NCBI GenBank assembly: GCA_002840645.1
Contig: PHBO01000006.1
Coordinates: 87,916 to 151,915 of the forward strand
Direction of reading: 5' to 3'
From: Candidatus Cloacimonetes bacterium HGW-Cloacimonetes-3
GTDB taxonomy: Bacteria > Cloacimonadota > Cloacimonadia > Cloacimonadales > Cloacimonadaceae
DNA length: 64,000 nucleotides
Below the pieces are notes generated by a model that was not told the DNA's origin, ran no database searches, and worked only from the letters and a program-made list of their open reading frames with translations. A program made the translations under genes and the position numbers. Within the stretch, counting starts at the first letter, position 1. Each line of letters starts with the position of its first letter. Positions 48,708-55,275 of the stretch are shown here, piece after piece.

Positions 48708-49378
48708 TAAAAGTATCTCTGCATCAGATTATAACGCTGGCGTGCGGAAGGTGAATTGTAGTAGGTTTGCGGACTGTACTTAATAGGATTGGTAAGGATG
48801 CTGATCATCTTCATGGATTGATCCCGCGAGAGCCTGCTACATCTCGTCCCATAATAGTATTGAGATGCAGTTTCTATCCCGTATATTCCCTTTCCCCATT
48901 CCACATAATTAAAGTATAATTCTAACATCCGCTTCTTAGTCATGCATATTTCCATGATCACGGTGGTTTGAATTTCCAGATACTTACGCAGGTAGTTCCG
49001 GTCTGTGGTAAGAAACATGGTTCTTGCCAACTGATTGCTTAGAGTGCTTGCTCCGAAACGTATCTTACCGGCTTTCTGATTTCGCTCGTAGGCTTCTCTT
49101 ACCATGCTCCATTCGAAACCGAAGTGCTTGTAGAAGTTTCCGTCCTCGATGGCAATTAACATGTTCTGGGTACGCTTAGGTATCTTCTCCAGGGTGATAT
49201 AATCCCTGTGATGAAGCGGGTAACCGCGCAGCAGGTAACGTTGAAGCATCAAAGGGGTTAGCGGGGGATTTACAAAGCTGTAAAGCAGGCTAAGACCCGC
49301 TATAATCCCCCAAAACCATAAATGAGCAATAAATATTACCCTAACCGCTCGCAGCCATAAAGGACGCTTTGGTTTCAT
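48707..49378 (-). CDS. mtgA: Monofunctional biosynthetic peptidoglycan transglycosylase
   Basis: 223 residues. Glycosyltransferase family 51 enzyme that polymerises lipid II. An N-terminal membrane anchor (about 10-35) is followed by IAIEDGNFYKHFGFEW with the catalytic Glu78, then GASTLSNQLARTMFL and the second Glu region KKRMLELYFNYVEWGKGIYGIETAS. Compared with typical MtgA (about 240) it is slightly short. The ATG at 49378 lies seven bases after the T-tract of the rpsT terminator, and an in-frame GTG (49384) abuts that tract. No ribosome-binding site separate from the terminator is visible, so translation depends on readthrough or an unusual start. Confidence 0.93.
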   Translation of the reverse strand: MKPKRPLWLRAVRVIFIAHLWFWGIIAGLSLLYSFVNPPLTPLMLQRYLLRGYPLHHRDYITLEKIPKRTQNMLIAIEDGNFYKHFGFEWSMVREAYERNQKAGKIRFGASTLSNQLARTMFLTTDRNYLRKYLEIQTTVIMEICMTKKRMLELYFNYVEWGKGIYGIETASQYYYGTRCSRLSRDQSMKMISILTNPIKYSPQTYYNSPSARQRYNLMQRYF

Positions 49379-49384
49379 AAACAC

Positions 49385-49407
49385 AAAAAAAAGCCCCGTG
49401 AAGGGCT
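49385..49407 (-). terminator. Terminator of rpsT, abutting the mtgA start
   Basis: On the minus strand AGCCC, a six-base loop (TTCACG) and GGGCT are followed by a run of seven T (49391-49385). The T-run ends directly before the GTG at 49384 and seven bases before the mtgA ATG. Confidence 0.85.
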
Positions 49408-49414
49408 GTAATTA

Positions 49415-49675
49415 TTATTCGGCTTTGCTTTTGTTAACTAACTCAGCAAGTCTTGCTTTACGCCGGGAAGCTGTTCTCTTATGAATAACGCCTTTCTTGG
49501 CAGCCTTATCTAATTGGGAATACAGTTCGGACAGCATCTTGTCCTTAGCTTCCACAGTGTTTTCAATCTTAAGCTGTTTGGCAAGGGTTTTAATAGTGCG
49601 CTTAACGTAATTGTTACGTGCGCCTCTTTTTTTGTCGGTCTTCATTCTTTTCAGGGGTGATTTGTGTTGGGGCAT
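49415..49675 (-). CDS. rpsT: Small ribosomal subunit protein bS20
   Basis: 86 residues, highly basic and alpha-helical. MPQHKSPLKRMKTDKKRGARNN corresponds to the bS20 start, and the family ending KGVIHKRTASRRKARLAELV is unmistakable. It binds the 5' and 3' minor domains of 16S rRNA. GAGGATAAC precedes the ATG, and a promoter with TTGACA is 37 bases further upstream. A terminator follows at once after the stop, so the main transcript is monocistronic with possible readthrough into mtgA. Confidence 0.97.
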   Translation of the reverse strand: MPQHKSPLKRMKTDKKRGARNNYVKRTIKTLAKQLKIENTVEAKDKMLSELYSQLDKAAKKGVIHKRTASRRKARLAELVNKSKAE

Positions 49676-49711
49676 GTTATCCTCTTTTTCAGTAATTTAA
49701 TTCTATGCACC

Positions 49712-49739
49712 AAGATAATTTGCTGTACCTATCTGTCAA
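49712..49739 (-). promoter_or_regulatory. rpsT promoter
   Basis: On the minus strand TTGACA (49739-49734) and TATCTT (49717-49712) with a 16-base spacer. Transcription would begin about 30 bases upstream of the rpsT ATG. Confidence 0.7.
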
Positions 49740-49790
49740 GCACAAATTCCGTGTGTTTGTATTCATGTTCCTTGCTGCAATTGCTTATCA

Positions 49791-49833
49791 ATTACGCATG
49801 AAATACGCATCGCATCCGTAATTCATGCGTAAT
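49791..49833. repeat. 17-bp inverted repeat, inverted copy of the 25116 element (family member 5)
   Basis: ATTACGCATGAAATACG (49791-49807), loop CATCGCATC, and CGTAATTCATGCGTAAT (49817-49833) pair with one mismatch. TACGCAT at 49793 and 49804 is 11 bases apart. As a whole it is the reverse complement of 25118-25160 with one substitution. It lies upstream of the rpsT promoter and downstream of a glycosyltransferase gene. Confidence 0.93.
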
Positions 49834-49907
49834 GATATCGCATATCTTGCAAGTTTGGTTTATGGAAGCAGTAGTATCTGGCAAGCTAAGTTTATGGAAG
49901 ATATAGC

Positions 49908-52235
49908 TTATGATTGCAGAATGCAGTCTATCTGGCGGTTAACATCAAGGAAGCTGATGTCAGCAGTATTTCGTGTATCAACTCCGTTCAACCAATCACG
50001 GTAGAGAGAGGCGATATGAATGGCGATATCCGGCATTGCTTGCAGTACAACCCCACTTTGGCTCTTCAGGATTATCTCTTCTGCTTCGCCACCAGGCATG
50101 GCAAGGCACAAAATAGGGCTGCGAGAGGCGATATACTCGAATAGCTTGGTAGTCAGCATCCCCTTGTTACCATCATAATCGTTGATGATCAGCACAAGCA
50201 ATTCCGCATTAACCAGTTCTTTCAAAGCCTCGTGGTGAGGAAGGAATGGCATTCTGCGTAATGGAACATCCGTGGCTGGGAAATCACGGGTACCAATAAG
50301 GGAAAACTCCAGCTTAGTTAAGGATTTTAGCTCTGTCAAAGCTCCTAAAAGAGGCATCACATCTTGCCCGGCAGTAAGCTGTCCCACGAATTTGATGCGG
50401 AATTTATCTGACTTCTGGTAGCTTAAACCGACGAAATCAGCCGGTTCAAAACCATTATACAGGATTTTCTTATTGCCTTCCGGTAAGGCTTCAGAGATAT
50501 TTCTGCTCACAATATAATTACAGTTTGCACTACTGACAATTCTACGCTCCAGGTACTTGTGAAGCATCATCGTGACCTTTGAGGGCGGATTTAGCTTTAA
50601 ATAATAAATGTCGCTCCAGGGATCGCGGAAGTCCGTACACCAGTTGATTCCATATTTTTGCTTAAGCTTGTAACCGATCAGGTGGGTTGAGTGAGGTGGT
50701 CCGCTTGTGAATACGATGTCGTAGCTATCACGTTTAAGCTCTTCCACAGCAAGCTTGTATGCCCCTTTATTCCATCCTATGCGCATATCGGGCACCACAA
50801 GATTCAACCGTAGCCAATACAGAGATTTTTTTAGCTGTGAATCTCCCTTCTTGCTGGTCAAGCTGCCATAGGGAAGCTCTTTCTGCCCCAGCTTGCTCCA
50901 TAGTGTTTCAAAGCTAAGAGGACGGCTACGCAACACTTTAAGCTGCGGGGACAGCTTGCGAAGCAGGCTTTCATCTTTGTGGGGGTAATCGCCATGCTTA
51001 GTAGTAATAACAGTAACCTTAACCCCTCTGCGCTCCAAGGCGTTAATGAAGCGTAACCACCTTTGCACGGCTGCTCCGCCACAGGGGGGGAAGTAGTATG
51101 TAATAAGCAGGAGTTTGCTAAATTGCTTGCTTGAAGCAGGCGCAGGTTTATGCGCAATCAAATCTGCCAGTGCATTCCAGGAATGGTGTTTGTTGTATTG
51201 TAAAATAGCAGGGCGCATGTCTGTATTCTGTTTGAAATGGCTTAGGATTCCTTCCGCCAGCTTCACGGGATCCTTGGGCTTTACCAAACTTCCGGTTTCT
51301 CCAGGGATTACATATTCGCCAAGCCCGCCAATATCAGAAGCCAAAACAGGAACACCAAAGCTATAAGAAGTAGCGATTACCCCGCTTTGTGACGCGCTTT
51401 TATAGGGAAGAACACAGAGATCGGTTTGGCTAAAGAACTCGGAGATTTCTGGATCACTGATGTAGCGGAAGTTAGTCTCTACAACACTCCTCAACCCAAG
51501 TTCATCAATCTGTTTCTGATAGATGTTGCTATCACCGTAAACTTCGCCAGCAATTACGAGCTTAGTATCGGGGAATTCACTAAGTACCATGGGCATGGCA
51601 TCTATTAACACATCCAAGCCCTTGTAAGGCTTAATCAGCCCAAAGAAAAGTAAGTTATAGGTTTTATCAGCTCTGCTGTTGTTACTTGTGCTATAGCAAT
51701 TGTAGATAGGATGAAAGCCTAATATCCCTGCTTTAGAGATGTTTAGAGGCATCTTGTTCTTAAGTTCATTCAATGTAGCATTGCTAAGCACAACTATATT
51801 ATCGGCTTTAACAAACACAAACTGCATAAGGATATCTGCCAAAGCCCACTTCTCATGAGCTGATACATTATGCGCCAGAACCACCTTGCGAATTTTGGGT
51901 AAACAGCGTAGTATAGCTCCATAAGCAGGAGCAAAGAAAGGCAGAAACCAAGACACCACCACAAGATCTGCATTAAAATCATTGATAGCTTTTGCTGTTT
52001 GCAGCCAGCTATGCGGCAACCAGGGAGTAAGGATTCTATAGTTAGGGAATTCGGACGCATCAAGGCTGTTATCAAACTGATTTTTACCCGGGAAAAGCAG
52101 CTGGGGATATTGGTTCTTGAAATTAAAGAAAGCAACCTCATGCCCACTATCCCGCCAAGCTCTGGCAAGCATCAGGGCAAAGAGGGAAATACCTCCACGA
52201 TAGGGGGGAGCCGGACCTAAGATAGCAACTTTCAA
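49908..52235 (-). CDS. Fusion of two GT-B glycosyltransferases
   Basis: 775 residues. Residues 1 to about 372 are one GT4-type enzyme: AILGPAPPYRGGISLFALML with the Gly-rich acceptor loop, then LLFFGLIKPYKGLDVLIDAM and the donor-binding SASQSGVIATSYSFGVPVLASD followed by GGLGEYV. From about 377 a second enzyme starts anew: LLLITYYFPPCGGAAVQRW, TDFRDPWSDIYY, IKFVGQLTAGQDVMPLLGAL and TTKLFEYIASRSPILCLAMPGGEAEEI. Each half has the length of a complete enzyme. I infer two consecutive sugar additions for a surface polysaccharide or glycolipid. The start overlaps the ansA stop by four bases. No signal peptide is present, so it acts in the cytoplasm. Confidence 0.88.
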   Translation of the reverse strand: MKVAILGPAPPYRGGISLFALMLARAWRDSGHEVAFFNFKNQYPQLLFPGKNQFDNSLDASEFPNYRILTPWLPHSWLQTAKAINDFNADLVVVSWFLPFFAPAYGAILRCLPKIRKVVLAHNVSAHEKWALADILMQFVFVKADNIVVLSNATLNELKNKMPLNISKAGILGFHPIYNCYSTSNNSRADKTYNLLFFGLIKPYKGLDVLIDAMPMVLSEFPDTKLVIAGEVYGDSNIYQKQIDELGLRSVVETNFRYISDPEISEFFSQTDLCVLPYKSASQSGVIATSYSFGVPVLASDIGGLGEYVIPGETGSLVKPKDPVKLAEGILSHFKQNTDMRPAILQYNKHHSWNALADLIAHKPAPASSKQFSKLLLITYYFPPCGGAAVQRWLRFINALERRGVKVTVITTKHGDYPHKDESLLRKLSPQLKVLRSRPLSFETLWSKLGQKELPYGSLTSKKGDSQLKKSLYWLRLNLVVPDMRIGWNKGAYKLAVEELKRDSYDIVFTSGPPHSTHLIGYKLKQKYGINWCTDFRDPWSDIYYLKLNPPSKVTMMLHKYLERRIVSSANCNYIVSRNISEALPEGNKKILYNGFEPADFVGLSYQKSDKFRIKFVGQLTAGQDVMPLLGALTELKSLTKLEFSLIGTRDFPATDVPLRRMPFLPHHEALKELVNAELLVLIINDYDGNKGMLTTKLFEYIASRSPILCLAMPGGEAEEIILKSQSGVVLQAMPDIAIHIASLYRDWLNGVDTRNTADISFLDVNRQIDCILQS

Positions 52236-53206
52236 TTCAAACTCTGCAGGAAGAAGCGACGCACCACGTCGGCATCGTGATATTTACCAAACAGTGCCAT
52301 CAGTTTTAGCCGCACTTTTACCCCCTTCATGTCCCCGGCAAGGATGGCACCAAGCCCGTGCAAGTGTTTACCACCGCCCTCATAGCCGTATTCGGGCAGC
52401 ACCCTGCCGGTATAGGTTCGCGATGCTATTACCACAAGTATATTAGCAGCGATGGCAGCCTCTATATCCGGGACCAAAGATTTAGGAAGATTACCTCTTC
52501 CAAAGGCTTCAATCACAATCGCCAAAGCAGCGCTTTCCATGCTGCAACGAATGTACTTACCATTCATGCCTGCCACGGCTTTAATCAAATCCACGCGCGT
52601 ATCAAGCTGGTCTGTCCAAACACTCTCTCTGTATAGTGTAGAGCGATGATAAACTACCATATCAGGATCAACATTGCCGATGGGTCCATAGCCCATCGAA
52701 ATAAAAGCATCCACCTTACCTGTATCGGATTTCACCACATCACGCGCCGTGTGAATCTCATCATTCATCACCACCAACACGCCTTTGTCCATGGAATCGT
52801 GGTGGCTGGCAACCCTTACTGCGCCTATGATATTGCGTGGACCATCAAGACCAATGTCGTTTCCGCTTCTCATTGCTGCGGTGAAAACTACAGGTTTACG
52901 CGTAGTAAGCACCAGATCACAGAGATATGCAGTTTCCTCCAGCGTATCTGTTCCATGAGTAACCACCACGCCATCATAATCAATAATCTTCAGGTCAATC
53001 AGCTTCGCCAGATCAAACATCATCTGCGGGCTTATATAGGGGCTGGGCACGTTCAGGTAATCCATCACATCTACATGGGCTACGCTGCTTAACTGTGGGA
53101 ACTGCCTAAGGAACACTGCGAATTCGGGGCTGGGGACTACACCCGTATTGCCGGATGCCTTCATGGCGATGGTACCGCCGGTGAGGATAATAAGGATATT
53201 ATTCAT
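52232..53206 (-). CDS. ansA: Asparaginase, type I-like (bacterial L-asparaginase)
   Basis: 324 residues. The start is at 53206, where MNNILIILTGGTIAMK matches the family and overlaps the queC stop (TAATG). Upstream in-frame codons belong to queC in another frame. The first catalytic Thr is in LTGGTIAM. The second triad lies in VVVTHGTDTLEETAYL with Thr, Asp and the following Lys in the family pattern, and PVVFTAAMRSGNDIGLDGPRNI follows. It deamidates asparagine to aspartate. No signal peptide is present, so it is cytoplasmic. It follows queC and precedes the double glycosyltransferase in one operon. Confidence 0.93.
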   Translation of the reverse strand: MNNILIILTGGTIAMKASGNTGVVPSPEFAVFLRQFPQLSSVAHVDVMDYLNVPSPYISPQMMFDLAKLIDLKIIDYDGVVVTHGTDTLEETAYLCDLVLTTRKPVVFTAAMRSGNDIGLDGPRNIIGAVRVASHHDSMDKGVLVVMNDEIHTARDVVKSDTGKVDAFISMGYGPIGNVDPDMVVYHRSTLYRESVWTDQLDTRVDLIKAVAGMNGKYIRCSMESAALAIVIEAFGRGNLPKSLVPDIEAAIAANILVVIASRTYTGRVLPEYGYEGGGKHLHGLGAILAGDMKGVKVRLKLMALFGKYHDADVVRRFFLQSLN

Positions 53207-53874
53207 TAACCCAACCTGTACTTTATTGGATCGGTATAACCTGCCGCGGCGAAAGCTTGCTTGCGCAAATGGCAACTGTCGCAAACACAGCAAGCTTCAT
53301 TATTGTCGGCATAGCAACTCCAGGAAAGGTGAAACGGTGCATCTAACTTCATCCCCAAGTTCACTATTTCTGCTTTGCTTAAGTGTAACACAGGTGTTTC
53401 TATCAAAATGCCTGAACCTTTCTTGCTCCCAGAGGCAACAGCAGCGGAGAAGTCCTTAAAAAACTCTTCCCTACAGTCAGGATACCCGGAGCTATCCTCT
53501 TCCACTGCACCGATATATATACTGTTTGCATCTATCACTTCTGCCCAGGCAACTGCTGCACATAACAGCGTTGCATTGCGAAAAGGTACGTAAGTATTCG
53601 GGATTTCCGTGCCAACTCCATGAGTGTTTATCTGATGGGAGGTGTCTGTCAAAGCTGATCCACCTATTTCTCTAAGCCAATGATAATCTACAACTTTAGC
53701 CCTTTCCGGAGAGTAATGCTGCACCAAAGCTTCAAAACAGGCAAGTTCCTTCTCCTGAGTTCGTTGACCATAGCTAAAATGAAGGAAGTTAATCTCATCA
53801 CAATGTACAGCAGCACTGGCTGCACAAACCAGAGAATCCATTCCTCCGCTAACTAATACAATAGCCCGATTCAT
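53206..53874 (-). CDS. queC: 7-cyano-7-deazaguanine synthase
   Basis: 222 residues. Makes preQ0 from 7-carboxy-7-deazaguanine, with ATP and ammonia, for queuosine. The PP-loop IVLVSGGMDSLVCAAS is at the N-terminus. FLHFSYGQRTQEKELACFEAL and NTYVPFRNATLLCAAVAWAE are family motifs. The zinc-binding Cys set near the C-terminus reads LSWSCYADNNEACCVCDSCHLRKQ. Length is normal. Its promoter at 53903-53930 overlaps a palindrome, which suggests regulated expression. No other queuosine gene is near. Confidence 0.95.
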   Translation of the reverse strand: MNRAIVLVSGGMDSLVCAASAAVHCDEINFLHFSYGQRTQEKELACFEALVQHYSPERAKVVDYHWLREIGGSALTDTSHQINTHGVGTEIPNTYVPFRNATLLCAAVAWAEVIDANSIYIGAVEEDSSGYPDCREEFFKDFSAAVASGSKKGSGILIETPVLHLSKAEIVNLGMKLDAPFHLSWSCYADNNEACCVCDSCHLRKQAFAAAGYTDPIKYRLG

Positions 53875-53902
53875 AATCCATCCATATCATGTTCTTTTCC
53901 CA

Positions 53903-53930
53903 ATAATGCATCAGATGCATTTTATGTCAA
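53903..53930 (-). promoter_or_regulatory. queC promoter
   Basis: On the minus strand TTGACA (53930-53925) and CATTAT (53908-53903), spaced by 16 bases. Transcription would start about 20-25 bases before the queC ATG. Confidence 0.6.
53905..53921. promoter_or_regulatory. Palindromic operator candidate in the queC promoter
   Basis: AATGCAT-CAG-ATGCATT is a perfect 7+3+7 palindrome that covers most of the spacer and overlaps the -10 box. A protein bound here would block RNA polymerase. The regulator is not identifiable from this window. Confidence 0.55.
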
Positions 53931-54048
53931 GAAGCAATTGCTAAATCGTTCCCTCTCCATAACTGGGGAGCATTATGTCACACATTATGTGTGTGCTTTA
54001 TATAGTAGCTGTTGATGAGAGTAATATCCTTGTGCTTATTGAATCGGA

Positions 54049-55275
54049 CTAATCAGTTTGATTGTGAACTACTCTACCTGCAACCATAGTATGTTTCACT
54101 TCAAACTCATTACCAAAGAAGACAAGTTGGGAGAGGCTTTGTTCGCTGATGGGATAACCGACAGGGGGCTTAAGCAAGACAATATCGGCATCTTTGCCGG
54201 CATTAATGGAACCAATGCGGCTTTCCATGCCCAGCAACCTGGCACTGCCCAGAGTGATGTGATACAGGGCATTAGCCGGCATAACAGAGAGGCTGCTCTG
54301 TCGGAAATTCATCATCTTGGCATGGTGCAGCATGTTTAGTGTGGTTCCTGCGCCTACATCGCTGCCCAAGCCAAACTCAATACCTGCTTCCAGAATGCGC
54401 TGCATAGGGTATTCTCCGCTTTTCAGGTAGAAATTGGAATCCGGACAGTGGGCTAACTTGGCTTCATTGGCTTTCAACATAGAAAGTTCGATATTAGTTA
54501 AATGAATCGCATGCCCAAAGATACTGTGCGGAGTAAGCAATCCAGCCTTTTCATACACTTCCGTGTAGCTGTTCAGACCAAACAAGTCCTTCACCCAGGC
54601 AAGTTCGTCGGTATTCTCCGATAGGTGGGTTTGTATCCATGAATTATGGTCATAGGCAAAGCGGGAAACTTCTTTCATCAGTTCCATAGAACAAGTGGGG
54701 GCAAAGCGGGGAGTGAAGATGTAGTCCAGTAGCGGGTTTTTCCCATGCCAGCGCTCGTACAGGGCAAAGCTGGTGTCCAGAGATTTAGTTGTGCTTTGCA
54801 CCAAGCCCGCTGGAGAGTTCTGATCCATCATCGTCATACCGATCATGGCACGGATACCAATTTCTTCTGCTACGGCGAAGGCTGCTTCGCATGCAGCTTC
54901 GGAAGGTGCAGTGTAGATAATGGAAGTGGTAGTACCAGCCTGGCAGAGGGCTTGATAAAACTGCTTTGCAAGGTCGGTAGCATAGCCTGTCTCAGCAGAT
55001 CGTGCTTCTTCGGGGAAAACGTATTTGTTCAGCCATGGCAGCAGAGCAGGCTCATACAGTCCACGCATCCGGTACTGGCTTAAATGCACATGCAGGTCTA
55101 TAAATCCTGGCAGGGCAAGACAATCACTGAAATCTTCAACATCAGTGAGCTCTTGTGCCTCTGCAGGTATGATAGATTGAATAATGCCCTGCTCTATACT
55201 GATAACGTGACGGGGTAGGAATTCTATTCTATCCGCTGAAACGGGATTAAGGATGTTGCACAGAATGTTTCTCAT
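54049..55275 (-). CDS. guaD: Guanine deaminase (amidohydrolase superfamily)
   Basis: 408 residues. Converts guanine to xanthine and ammonia. ALPGFIDLHVHLSQYRMRGLY gives the H-x-H zinc pair, and TRFAPTCSMELM, WIQTHLSENTDEL, SIFGHAIHLTNIEL, LAHCPDSNFYLKSGE and FGLGSDVGAGTTLN carry the remaining metal and substrate residues. The NFYLKSG stretch is typical of guanine deaminases rather than chlorohydrolases. Length is a little under the common 430-450. The start overlaps the previous gene by four bases, so it closes the lysC-to-guaD unit. 53979-53993 downstream is a small CACACAT/ATGTGTG palindrome without a T-run. Confidence 0.9.
   Translation of the reverse strand: MRNILCNILNPVSADRIEFLPRHVISIEQGIIQSIIPAEAQELTDVEDFSDCLALPGFIDLHVHLSQYRMRGLYEPALLPWLNKYVFPEEARSAETGYATDLAKQFYQALCQAGTTTSIIYTAPSEAACEAAFAVAEEIGIRAMIGMTMMDQNSPAGLVQSTTKSLDTSFALYERWHGKNPLLDYIFTPRFAPTCSMELMKEVSRFAYDHNSWIQTHLSENTDELAWVKDLFGLNSYTEVYEKAGLLTPHSIFGHAIHLTNIELSMLKANEAKLAHCPDSNFYLKSGEYPMQRILEAGIEFGLGSDVGAGTTLNMLHHAKMMNFRQSSLSVMPANALYHITLGSARLLGMESRIGSINAGKDADIVLLKPPVGYPISEQSLSQLVFFGNEFEVKHTMVAGRVVHNQTD

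Noticed and set aside
53207..53293. 29-residue N-terminal extension of the asparaginase
   Set aside because: The extension is encoded by the end of queC in another frame and is unlike the family. The TAATG overlap gives the natural start.
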